Of a DNA stretch of 64,000 nt, positions 1 through 10,632 are shown in pieces. The translations under genes and the position numbers were made by a program. Position 1 is the stretch's first letter. Every line of letters begins with the position of its first letter. The stretch is from Cristatella mucedo (taxonomy: Eukaryota > Bryozoa > Phylactolaemata > Cristatellidae): contig WPIO01000012.1 of the NCBI GenBank assembly GCA_009760855.2, positions 4,170,001-4,234,000 of the forward strand, given 5' to 3'. The notes beneath the pieces are model-generated. The model had not been told where the DNA came from. It saw nothing but the letters and a program-made list of their open reading frames with translations, and did no database searches.

Positions 1-130
1 TCTTTTTGGTCTCTTTATTCCTTGATGACAGTAAGGATGTTTCCTTCTAGATAATCAGTTTCATTAAATATATTAAAACATTTTTCACAAAATATTTCTA
101 TTCTCTATAGAATATCGTTTTTAACTCTAA

Positions 131-989
131 ATGAAAGAAAAAAAAGAAGGTAAATTTAATCCTGACTCAGATATAAGTCAAGTATTCAAACCGAGACCTA
201 AGAAAATTCCACAAGGTTTCTTTAATATTGTTGATCCAAATAAAAATCATCAAGCAGATATTTTATATATGCCTAATGATTCTGAATATAAATATGCACT
301 CAGTGTTATTGATGTTACTAGTAGATATACAGATTCAAGACCTATTAAAACAAAGTCTTCTAAAGAAGCAACAAAAGCAGTATTAGATATTTACCATAAA
401 TGTCCTTTGAAATGGCCAAAGAAAATGACAGTTGATCCGGGATCAGAGTTTAAAGGAGAGTTTGCTAAAGAAATAATAAAAACATGTAACACAAATTATT
501 TATGGTACTAGTAAAAAGAGTGTTGCATTAGTTGAAAGAATGAATAGAACAGTTGCTGAGAGAGCATATATTGCTCAATAGAAAAAAGAAATAGAAAGTA
601 TCAATAAAGGAGAATATACTATAAACAGAGTGTGAATTGATAATTAACCAAATATTATCTATTATCTAAATAATAGTGTTACGAAAGCAATAGGTGAAAA
701 ACCTTTTAAAGCGATAAAAAAAGAAAAAGTAAAACTAAAGAAACCAAAATATCATAGAAAAGTAGGAGAACAAGAACAGTTACTAGAACTTTGAACAACT
801 GATAGATATTTATTAGAAACGGGTGAGGGAGAAGATGAACAGAGAAGAAGAGCTACAGATGCGGTATGGAGTTTAACTAAATATACTATTGTTAGAATAA
901 TGGTATTGCAAGACCAACCGGCGCGTTTTTGGGTAAATGATGTTAAAAGAAGTTTTGTTAGAGAAGAGTTGCATGTTGTTAAGTCTTAG
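131..989 (+). pseudogene. Polinton/Maverick-type integrase, broken (DDE family)
   Basis: The translation has the layout of a retroviral-type (rve) integrase as found in Polintons. The first catalytic Asp lies in a QADILYMP segment, the second in TVDPGSEF, and the Glu in a VERMNRT segment. A C-terminal chromo/SH3-like tail ends near 960 with a FVREEL motif. Such enzymes cut and join element ends to chromosomal DNA. The gene is dead here. The frame opened at 131 must shift near 495-505, and in-frame stops follow at 579-581 (TAG), 633-635 (TGA), 645-647 (TAA) and 792-794 (TGA), before the natural stop at 987-989. The family's N-terminal zinc-binding part is not obvious, so the 5' part may be lost or lie outside the readable frame. 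It converges on, and overlaps by about 10 bases, the minus-strand ORF ending at 979. The family call is from motif order and is fairly sure; Polinton rather than another rve element is inferred from the tail and the neighbours. Confidence 0.75.
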
Positions 990-2016
990 AAGCGTCTGGA
1001 CTTTCTAATGGTTCAATTAATATTTCATAAAATAATTCTTTAGTTACTTTATAATCGTCTAATGCATCTACAATCTTTGAAACCAAATTGTGATTCGCTT
1101 GAAGAGTAGATCTTCTCCTTTTATCAATTTGTGATATTGTACTATCTATTGAGGTTATCATTGTTGATAAAGCACGTAATGCTGTTACTACGTGAGAAAG
1201 CTCCTCATGTTTTTGAATGTAAGTACTTGTTACTTTAATTGCAAGAGATAGTAAGATACCTATAAATTGAAAAACATATTTAACTCTTATTAATTTAGTT
1301 AAGCAACCTTTAATTCTATCATTGTCTAAAAGTATTTGATCATACTTGGTATTTGGCTGGGCTACCAAAGAAAGCTATTATGCCACTACAGCGGACTATG
1401 AATATGGCTGCAAGGCTGGTCTTCAAGTCCCAGCGGTTTGAGCACGTGTCTCCTTTGCTGAAAGAGCTAGGATGGTTGCCGGTTGAGCAAAGGATACAGA
1501 GCAAAGTTCTTGCGCTGACCCACAAGGCCCGCCACGGCTTGGCTCCTTCGTACCTAGCTGAACTGCTGCATCAGTTTCAGCCAGTTCGCGCCCTCAGGTC
1601 CTGTGTGGACAATAAATTAGCTGTCCCATTCCTCCACTTAAAGACAGTTGGCGACAGAAGCTTTAGCTCTGCAGGTCCTAGACTGTGGAACTCGCTTCCA
1701 CAATTCTTACGCAACGACATCTACTCTCCAACTGCCGTCTATGGCATATCTTTTTCAGTGGTCCTGAACTGCTACTTCTATGCTACTCACTACCTCAACT
1801 GCTATCTTAACTCTGCTATGCTTCCCACTTTCTTTTTGTTGCGTGAGACGAAGTCTATTGGCTACCGAATGCGTACCGAAAGCCGCTTAAGCTGTGAGTG
1901 AGCTATACAAAACTCTCCTGCGTAACACCCACCTGGTCTTTATGACTTTGTGGAGTTACTGACGGAGATACATAACATAACATAACATTTGCGTAATTTC
2001 TTCGAAGGGCTGACAT
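979..2016 (-). pseudogene. Polinton-associated ORF of unknown role, split by a LINE
   Basis: On the minus strand an ATG at 2016 opens ten codons down to 1987. The frame then resumes in phase at 1353 and runs to a stop at 979-981, about 135 residues in all. The gap is exactly LINE-A copy 1356-1986. Visible in the protein: a hydrophobic stretch in the first half (around YVFQFIGILLSLAI), then a helical, heptad-like region with a KHEELSHVV segment, and a C-terminal VSKIVDALDDYKVTKELF segment followed by EILIE. That last pattern resembles a small coiled-coil protein seen in cnidarian-type Polintons, as far as I recall; no function is known to me. The start at 2016 is chosen because it lies 13 bases after the stop of the upstream ORF (2030-2305), matching the dense packing here. 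Apart from the LINE the frame is intact. Confidence 0.5.
1356..1986 (+). mobile_element. LINE-A copy, 5'-truncated, with ACATA tail
   Basis: Non-LTR retrotransposon 3' end. An open frame to 1901 encodes the C-terminal part downstream of the reverse transcriptase: LGWLPVEQRI, ALTHKARHGLAPSYLAELL, then GDRSFSSAGPRLWNSLP, all typical of the CR1/L2/Jockey group. The 3' UTR ends in a short ACATA-type repeat at about 1970-1986. The element is bounded by ATTTG at 1351-1355 and again at 1987-1991, which I read as the target-site duplication. It sits inside, and splits, the minus-strand ORF 979-2016. It is 631 bases long against several kb for a full element, so it is dead on arrival, but the frame is still clean, suggesting a fairly recent insertion. 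Confidence 0.85.
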
Positions 2017-2029
2017 TGTCCTATATTAA

Positions 2030-2305
2030 TTATTTATAAATTGGACAAGGTTTATGATGAAAACCTAGAAAAATACAATCACAAACATCACTAATATTTT
2101 CAGCAATTTTAATATCATAATCTGCTACTATAATTTTTGGAAAGCCTAATTCTTCAAATTCTTTATCATAATCATACTTTGTTTTCCAAGAATGTTCATC
2201 TTTATCACAAAAAAAATCGTCAGTACTAACATTAATAACATAATTAGTATGATGTCTACAATATGTATATTCTTCACTCTGTAATTTTGAATTAATTGAT
2301 TGCAT
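2030..2305 (-). CDS. Small ORF in the Polinton-like block, unrecognised
   Basis: This 91-codon frame is intact. Its ATG at 2305 follows directly on the TAA of the upstream frame (the junction reads TAAATG), and its stop lies 13 bases before the next ATG at 2016. The product is acidic, with a CRHHTNYVINV segment, a tryptophan-containing centre and a C-terminal CDCIFLGFHHKPCPIY segment. The Cys/His spacing is not a zinc motif I can name. Base composition is as AT-rich as the integrase and unlike the flanking LINE. Assignment to the Polinton rests only on strand, packing and composition. Confidence 0.45.
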   Translation of the reverse strand: MQSINSKLQSEEYTYCRHHTNYVINVSTDDFFCDKDEHSWKTKYDYDKEFEELGFPKIIVADYDIKIAENISDVCDCIFLGFHHKPCPIYK

Positions 2306-2672
2306 TTATTTATATTTCTCAGGCCATTTCATTTTAATAATTTCAGATCTCCTTTTGTTTTTACACTTTTCGATGTGCTTTTCAACTAAACATTTTCTCC
2401 AATAAACAGCTTTAGAAACAACTTCTTGTAAAATATGTTTAAAACTATAGACTATAAATTTTATCAAATAAACATGTATTACATTCTGGATATATATACT
2501 TTGTAACAAAAGAACTTGGTTCTGTAACCTTAGTAGGCACATCAATTACATGCATAGAGTGTTGTTTAAATATATTAATAACTCGTTTTTTCCAACTACT
2601 TGCTTTTTCTCTCTTTCTCCTGAACAATGTCCTAGAAACATAGGACAAAGGCATTTGTATAATATAATACAT
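2306..2672 (-). pseudogene. Broken small ORF upstream in the same block
   Basis: Two overlapping minus-strand frames appear to be one gene with a frameshift near 2450-2480. The N-terminal part (ATG at 2672) is basic and carries KREKASSWKKRVINIF, later YIYPECNTC. The C-terminal part, in another frame, has KAVYWRKCLVEKHIEKCKNK and ends KMKWPEKYK. The TAA at 2306-2308 abuts the ATG of the next ORF. The Cys pairs could form a zinc-binding site, but the family is not recognised. The very close spacing of three ORFs on one strand resembles viral gene packing and supports one mobile DNA unit. Confidence 0.4.
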
Positions 2673-2944
2673 AAATCATTTACATACAATTATTATTACT
2701 ATTATATAGATAAAATATAAGACAAACGTTTTAATGTTGGAGGAAAAGTAAATTATTAGGACGGTTTCACTTTTAAGACTTCGAAATGCGAACGATAGAG
2801 AGCATGAAGAGGATTGAAAGGGGAAATGCTCTAATAAGTTATTTTTCTTACAACACGGAAGAGACCTTTCACATGTTGCATCACTTCAGATTTTGTACGG
2901 GTCGATTGCTGTTGGCTATTTATACATAACGTTCGCGACAATTG
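2673..2944. other. No feature seen
   Basis: AT-rich spacer between the Polinton-like ORFs and the next LINE. No terminal inverted repeat can be paired inside the window, since the other end of the Polinton would lie before base 1 or has decayed. Confidence 0.4.
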
Positions 2945-3770
2945 ATTAAGGCCGTTGGAATATCACTTTTATACTGACGATACTCAGCAGTATTTTTTAT
3001 TTCAACCGCCTGAATCTGCTGCGGTAACTGAAGAACAGACTGCTTCCCTTGCTGAAATTCAAACCTGGATGTCTGGAAATTTCTTAAGTCTAAACGTCGT
3101 TGAAAAAGAACTGTTGCTCATCGGAATCCCTCAGCGTATGGCTGCATTTGAAGGATTTGTTATTCTAATAGGTGATGCCGTAAGGCTACCATCACAAAGT
3201 TCACGAAATTTGCATGTACTTTTCGATAACTGCATACATTTAGAAGCTTTATTCAGGAGACTGCTTCTGAAGTTGAACATCGCGTCTGATACCTATGTAA
3301 GGTTTGAAACTTGTTTCCACAGTGGATTGAAAAGCAATTAACTTGCTCCTTAATTCTGTCTCGTCTGGGCTATTTTAATTCCCTTTTTGCTGGGCTGCGA
3401 AAAAAAGCAACTAGACCACTGCAAATGGCATCGAACAAAGCTGCAAAGTTATTTTTCTAATTCCAGAGGTTTGAACGCGTGTCTCCTCGTTCAGCCTTCT
3501 TGTACTCTCATGTCCTGTGTGGACAATAAATTACCTGTTCACTTCATCAACTTAAATAATGTTTTTGACAGAAGATTTAGCTCTGCAGGTCCTAGACAAT
3601 GCTACTCACTACCTCAACTGCTCTCCTGACTCTGGTAAGCGTCTCACATTCTTGTTGGTTCTTTAGATGAAGTAGCTTATCTATCGAATGCCTACCTAGT
3701 GTGGCTATGGCTGTGAGTGCACTATATACAAGTCTCCTGAGTAAAACCCTCAGTCTGTGTAGTTTTTTTA
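2945..3770 (+). mobile_element. LINE-A copy, internally deleted
   Basis: The start reads through the reverse-transcriptase active site (EYHFYTDDTQQYF, a YADD-type motif with Thr for Ala) and the following helices, with IQTWMSGNFLSLN. After about 3,350 the frame breaks, and a second segment (3,387-3,629) gives fragments of the C-terminal domain: the SCVDNKLPV and RRFSSAGPR motifs also seen in the copy at 1356-1901. Sequence between WLPVEQRI and SCVDNK is missing, so there is an internal deletion near 3,460-3,500. The 3' end trails off near 3,770 without a clear ACATA tail. More decayed than the first copy. Confidence 0.75.
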
Positions 3771-4168
3771 AGTTGTAGACAAAGATTCAAGCAGGGAGGA
3801 TCAAAGCAAAGGTAGAACTGAATGTCATGAACAACAAAAAAAGAAGTATAGATTGAGCATGAAAATAATTTCGGCAAGAGAGGGATTGCAAACGGTGGAA
3901 AAAGACCAAGCAAGGATTCTCAATATATGCCATGTTTCAGTGCTCCTTAGATAGTCTTTGTCAATTAACATAAATAAAGAAACACATCGAGTTAAGAAAT
4001 GGATCATAGCAATGCATTCCACTGATGCCAACACGAATCTAAGGAAACTAAAGAAGAAGTTTGTGACCGGCAGTTCTAAAATTGGCTTGGAACTTACTAG
4101 CAATATGGAAAGTTACGACATGAGAGTTTAGATGGTCTGTGAAGAACCATTCCACTATCTCTTTCTCT

Positions 4169-4170
<2 letters not shown>

Positions 4171-4205
<35 letters not shown>
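4171..4205. repeat. (CT)n microsatellite
   Basis: Uninterrupted CT dinucleotide run of about 35 bases preceded by a pyrimidine-rich lead-in from 4,158. Confidence 0.95.
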
Positions 4206-4211
<6 letters not shown>

Positions 4212-7200
4212 AAGGCATGATTGAGGCTGGGCGGGATTGGCATACGTTCTCTTGGTCTAGTGATACTTTCTTGAGTTGTCGCATGACTGCAGTAATTTTG
4301 AAAATGCTTGAATATGAACTGAGTCAGATGACATGATTTTGGTTGTGCATGAAATCAGCAAATCAATGCAGCTTATAAGCAGGACAGTTCAAACAGACAA
4401 CCTTCAGGACGCGTTCATCAGTTGCCTCCTGGAGCATAGACAAGATGTAATGCAGGGGATTTAAGGACATGATTACACGATATGTGATCTAATCTTAGTA
4501 ATCCGTGATCGAATCTATCATGGCCACATTGAAGCCAGTGTAGCTATCAGACTGATCATCATGTGGGTCGTTAAGCAACGAACAACTACAATAACAGAGG
4601 CCAAGGAATGTTTGATCGCCGACGTCAGTATTATTTGATTGGGCACCTTTGATACAAAAGCGTTTTTTAGGTGCTAGACATTCTCTTTGTAACATCATTG
4701 GTACGATCTACGATAGTTCTCGTAGGCTTTTCAATGGAAAGTTAGTCCTGAACTTGTGTATGCTTTTCAAGTTTGAGTGTAGTAGACTTAGCTGGTTTAA
4801 CATTTTTATTAAGTCACGGGCCGTGTCTGCTAGGGCTGACTGCTTGCTTTGCTTAGTCAGAGGTGCACACTATTCGACCATATCAGCTAGTGTGGTTTTG
4901 CAGAAATTGGCACACGATGACCATTCGAAAGAGTGATCGAGCAGCAGACGTAAAGCAGGTATTCTCACATGGACTGTGTCACTGTAAATGGTCTTGCTGC
5001 TTGCGATTCACAAATGATTTTAAATCTGCAGGAGGGCATATTGTGGACTGAATGAAATTGGGTTACGGTCGGATGAGCCGGATTTTGTAGTAATTTATGA
5101 CAAAGTGCAGTAGTCAGAGAAAATGTAGTCCGACGTGTAACCCTGGATGTGAGTAGGGCTATCGACGGGAGCCACAAGAGATACTAAGTAGGTAGATGCA
5201 AGACATTCAGTGCTGAAGGCGTCAGATGAGCTATAAAAATGAATTTCGAAATAAACCACAAGAAAAATTTATTTATTGCACACCGAATCAGAATGTGATA
5301 TCAAAATATTAGATATAGCAGAACGTGGTACATGGTGGGCTATAGACTACCGCAGCCGTCAGTAGCCTTCTTGCCATGTGAAATCAAGATGATTGATTCT
5401 AAAGACGGCTTCGAGGGTACTGAAAATGCCTTGATGTCGAAGTTCGAGCGTACGATCGTGATAACTCTACTACCGGTTATGATTGATCTTGGGACGGGAA
5501 GAAGAAGAAACCAATCGACTTGGGAGGTTAATTATCGCACAGTTGACCAATTATAGTCACATTTAATTAAAACCAAGAAGGTGGAGACCTTATTCAGAAA
5601 TTAGGTTACCTATAGTTTGGGATTTTGCACATTGAGTAAGGATTTAAAAGATTAGCCTATACAAGGACCCCCGAAATATAACCGAGCTGATGACCAATAA
5701 CTTAGACCGTTAGCAACCGTGAGGACAGACGGGCTGTAGCCTCCGACTTACCAAACTTATTAATAGGCTGAGCCACCCTGAGAGCATCTTGTTGCAGTCA
5801 AACGGCATCATCACGTCAACTGAAACCAAGTCAGGGCCACGGTCGTTGACCATTCAAGCTGGACCCCGGCGAGTGGAAAGGTGCGACCTAGAGAAAGGCA
5901 GGACAGCAGGGTGGCCAGAAGAGTCTAAATTAGGTCACCCAGATCCAGGTCGTGGCGAGCCTGGTCGTTTGCTTGCGACGTTGGTCGGATTTGGCTTCAA
6001 TGCAGCAGACGGCCTCAATCTACATGCGGCAAAGGGGGCAGTTGGTAGCTGTTTTGGTGTAAGACCGGCTCCTAGCGGCTTCCACTGGCAGCTCATCCAG
6101 GCGAGCAGGTGAACGAACCGCCAGGCCAGCGAATGGCCGAGACCTATGGTCTGAAAGTACCTGTGAGAATTTTGTGAATTGATAAAACTGACTGAAACAA
6201 CGTTTTTATGATCCAGGTCATGATATCAACTGCTGTACCAGTAATGTTTTGTTTATTTAGCAGGATGGAGTGATTAAAGTTATTTAACCACAATCCTATG
6301 TTTCTCTTGAATGTGCCTAACCTTTCCTGTTACCTTTGTTCTCCACACTGTTACAGCGGAACATATCTCGGCATACTTTGACCGAAAAAAACAATTATGG
6401 ACTTAACTAGAGCCTGCAAGATTTACATACCAGAATATATAAATCCATTGAAGTCAGCAGCAGCTTAAGTTCTAAAAGTTTGTTCTCATCAGCTCAAGAT
6501 TCTCTTGTTCGTGTTTTGTCAATAAGTTTAATGTTTTGTCCTTGATTTCCAATATACCCATATCATATATATACAAGTGAATTTGGTCTAATGTTCTTTT
6601 ACCGGTGTTGTATGGCTATGTATTGACATCTAAGAGCTTCATAAACAATCTCTTTCAAAATAAGTATGGATTCATGGGGCTCACAACAGTAACCAAAAAG
6701 AGGAAATAGGAGCAAGAATCTAAAATTGAATACATTTTATCTAGTTTTTCGATTTCAAGAAGATAAAAACCACTGACTGAAAATAATTACATAGAGTCCC
6801 TACCGACCGTGATGATCATGATGTTGACAGAAGTTACAGATATTTGGCCACAATTCTTATAAAAGACAAAAACAATTCAGAATAATATTTGATAATTTTT
6901 TTCTTTCAGCCAGATAGCTGCTGAGATATAATATCAAAATTTTCAAGCCACGAACTGTAACTGAGAAGCAAATCAATTCACCTCTCATTCAATGAATTAT
7001 TGTCAGCCACTAAACCACTAACTCCGTGGGCAGGCATCTACCGATAAGACTGACACCACTGCAACTTAACTGCAATTTCTATGATGAAATATCTCACTCT
7101 TCAGCATGGTATTGTAAACTTAATATAGTGACTAATATACTTGTTCTTGCCAGTAATAGAGCACATTGCTTTGAGCCAGATAGTTCAAGCCATAACAAAA

Positions 7201-7671
7201 TGCGTAACGGTCAAACTGTAATTTTTATACACAGCAGATTAGCCATTTAGAAAAATGTATATTACTAATAGATCCCTATAGTTTCGTTGGAGTCACATTG
7301 ACTTCAACAAAGAGTACCAGTACCTCAATAAAGTAGTTTAGGATTTCAAGCATAAGAAATTGAATCGTGAATGCATCTTTTGAGAAAATACTGGGATACT
7401 CAATTTTGCTTTTGAAGGCAACCCTGGATATTAGCTTTCTAAGAAGAGCACAGTGACTAAATAAAAAAAAATATATGGTTGATCATTGAGTATATCATTG
7501 AGTATGGTATATCATTGAGTTCAAAGAAAATAGCAAATAGGGATAATAAAGCACGCGAAAGCTTAACACCTAGTTTTAGAATTTCAATTTCCATCAAGAT
7601 TTAATGATTTTAACAGTCACCTCCTTGTAACGGCAAGTGTGCCTTTCAAGATGCATGCATGTATAACAGTT
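4206..7671. other. Unassigned; GC-richer block at 5,700-6,130
   Basis: No gene or known repeat recognised. A GC-richer segment at about 5,700-6,130 contains a 107-codon open frame at 5,789-6,112 on the plus strand with no motif I know; the minus strand there is also fairly open (PSAALKPNPTN, GSPRPGSG). It could be a remnant of another retroelement. The rest is AT-rich and closed in all frames beyond about 95 codons. Confidence 0.4.
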
Positions 7672-8856
7672 ATAATGCACTTGATTAAGCACCCTCAGAG
7701 GCTTTAGTCTCTTTCTAGGTGCTTTAATTTTTCTGCAAACACTACCGTAACTGACTGGTGAGTAATGTGTTAAACAGGTTAATAAGCAACACGAGTAACA
7801 TAGTTAAGGGTGACATGCACAGAGTCAGCATGAAAGTGTGATTAGTAGCAGCATGTGCAGTGTCAGCCGGCAAGAGCACCAGAAGAACGAATCACAGGGA
7901 CCCACTCAATGCTTTCCTAAATAGGTGAGTGCATACATTCTTTTTAAACGTGGTCAAGTCTGGGGATGTTGTGACGCAAGTCGGGAGTGAGCTCCAGGCT
8001 TTGGGAACATATGAACTGAATGCATGGTCTCCAAAGGATTTGAGGTTTGTACGAGGTATTGGTAAACTAATTTATTCCTGAAAGCGGGAGTACGATGCTT
8101 GGCCAGGTGGTGAGTAGATCTGAGAGATAAGATGAAGAAAAATAATGAAGGGACCTAAGAGTGAGCAACAAAACCTCTAAGTCAATACGTTGCTTGACTG
8201 GTAGCCAGTGCAGGTCGTCGAGAAGTGGTGTGATGTGGCAACTGCGACACTCACGACAGACAAGCCAAGCAGTGGAGCTTTGCACCAGCTGTAATCGCCT
8301 GATTGCACATGCCGGTAGGTCAGCAAGCAGTGAGTTACAGATGTCAAGACGGTATGTCACAAATGCATGGATCAACTAAGACGTAGTATCCTTATCTAAC
8401 AAAGCACGATTTTTAGCAATGTTAGGGAGCTGAAAGTAGGCTGACTTGACTGTAGAGCTGACTTCATTGTCTAACGAGAGGTCACTTTTTAACATGACAC
8501 CTAGATTTTGAGCCGATTCAACCTTAGATATGCTGCATGAGCCAACTTTGAGGGTCAGCCTTTGCAATTTCTGAATCACGCTGGTTTGCCCAGAAATGGT
8601 TAGTTAGTTTAGTCATCGTTTAGTTTTAAAATTTTTGCAGCAATCAATGTGTGGATGTCTATACATGCAGCAAGTGAGTTGAAAGATTTCGAGGTGTTTG
8701 AAGGCTGGGAGGGATCTAAGCAAAATTACAGTTGAGTGTCATCCGAATTGAAAAGAAAGCCCATATAGTGCTTGGAAAAACATCAACAAGAGGGAAAGTA
8801 TAAATCGTGAAAAGAACCGGACCTAGCACGAAGCCCTGAGGTACCCCATTACAGGA
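7672..8856 (-). mobile_element. LINE-B copy, 5'-truncated
   Basis: Reading on the minus strand, sequence matches other LINE-B copies from the PQG(S) motif of the reverse transcriptase (about 8,840) through the C-terminal LHWLPVKQRID block (about 8,200) to the conserved 3' stem-loop (about 7,675-7,725). The ATT tail is eroded. Frames are interrupted: the fragments at 8,376-8,579 and 8,067-8,375 are two pieces of one domain. Older than the copies at 26-29 kb. Confidence 0.85.
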
Positions 8857-10562
8857 TATCCAGCTATTTCCTTCGAATATCGTGCATTTCAGTCACAGAT
8901 CCAAGGCATGATCAATTACTTATGCACCACAGATTGCAAAGCAATACATTTTCACAAACTGTAACCAAAGTCTTTCTAAAACCTTAGGTGTCAGCTCATC
9001 GTAGAATTACCTGAAAGCCACAAATGACCTGATCCTATGCAGTGGCAAATTTAAAGCTTTTGCCGCACTCCATTGAACGGACAATATACAGTAATTTTAT
9101 TTGAGTGGCACTGTAATACTGTGACAGTTAGTTATCTATGGTTGATTGTGTTTATATTTCCTGTCAGTACTTTATTCGCATATCTGTCGGGAGCATATGA
9201 AGCAATGTGGACAGGGTCAAGTCAAGGATGACAGGAGCATATTCTAATTGGTGCAAATGAGCCAAACACGGCCAGATTCCAAGTCCATTATTGATTGATA
9301 ATTTCATCCTAAATTGTATCCCTTTATTATGATCTCCTTAATTATTACAAGCTTCAGGTATTACAGTTTTGGGCTGCCAAAGTTATTCCTCTACTTTCCT
9401 CGGGTGGCAAAAATAACAGAAATCTAGATCTCACAAAACAATATCTTCGACAAGCATACAGCAGTAATTCTCTTTTTCTTCATTCAAGGTATATCTTCGA
9501 CCAAATTACTGTTTCCAAAAATGTACAAATGATATAGGCACATAGTCCTACTAAAATCATCCCTGTACCAACCACATTAAAACCTATCCAGTATTAGGAG
9601 CCAGTCCTGATTCGATGGTGTGACAGTTTCAAAGTCAGTGTTCAAATTCCCTCGTTTAGTATTACCGTATTGCTGCCACTTAGAAATAAAATGCAGTGGT
9701 TACTTAACTTACTGGTTCAGTTACTCGAGCTTGTAATATAAATTAATCGCACGACGATTCAATTTTCACCATCGAAATTAATTGAAATGCCATCTATCCG
9801 TTACGAACCACCAAATAAGGCTGCAATATTTGTCACTTGATTCAAAATAAAAAAATGTACTTTTGAATAGCTAATACTGTTTAAAAAATACAATGAAAAG
9901 GCTTGCAAGAACTGGTTTCATAGCTCATAATGTACAGGAGAAACTTGGAGATCAGACGACTTGAAGAAGCTACAAGATTTAGATGAAAAGGGCTGAAATT
10001 AATATCGGAATCTAATTTGCCGATTTTAGCCCTTTTCGCCAAGCCTTTTTGGCTTCCAGCTTATGGGCTGCGCCTTTTCTTGGCCCTTCCAATTGTTATC
10101 AGGTATGCGACGAAATCTCACAGAATTAGATTGCCGAAATTAAGTAAAGTCCTTACTGTGCCGTTTCTGCCTTTATTGGATTCAATACCAGACTCTGGCG
10201 ATCTTATGCGATCAAACAACACAGTGACTCCATCGAGTCAGTCCCTGAGCAAACCAACTGGCCTGTGCTTAGCATCGTACTCGGGTCTTAGGGCAGCTTC
10301 TGACAACCGAACGTCGTTCCCTGCCCTAACCTTACTGACCTGAATAACCACACACAGTATGACGATCTCTGCCGCCACTAGCCGTGCAGTATCTGAATCT
10401 GGCACGTAACCCGAACTTGAGCTCCCAACTCATAGCACAAAGTCGGTCTTGAAACAGCTCGTATCTCATAAAACTCGCATTTGGAGACGCTCGTAAGCCG
10501 ATGTATCAGTGAACTTGTGGTCTTATAGATAGGGTAATTTTTTCTTTCAGTTTGAATATTGC
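8857..10562. other. Unassigned
   Basis: No recognised gene. A 108-codon plus-strand frame at 10,017-10,343 in GC-richer sequence shows hydrophobic segments (LFAKPFWLPAYGLRLFLALP) but no motif I can place; it may be chance or repeat-derived. Confidence 0.4.
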
Positions 10563-10632
10563 ACGTGGGTGATAATTTATTTCCACCTGCAAGCCGTGAC
10601 AATAGCCGATAAGGCTCTTCTGCCGATATGCC
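10563..10632 (+). repeat. SINE-2 fragment (3' part)
   Basis: About 70 bases align, with scattered differences, to the 3' half of the tRNA-like SINE at 39,460-39,608 (minus). Shared blocks in order are GTGGGTGATAATTTAT, CCTGCAAGC, ATAGCC and AAGGCTCTTCTG. The tRNA-like head is missing upstream, so this is a 5'-truncated or decayed copy. Confidence 0.6.

Noticed and set aside
579-794. Possible altered genetic code (TGA as Trp) in the integrase frame, since two TGA codons fall where Trp would be usual.
   Set aside because: TAG and TAA also interrupt the same frame and a frameshift is needed, so ordinary decay of a dead gene explains it. The host exons end in normal stops.
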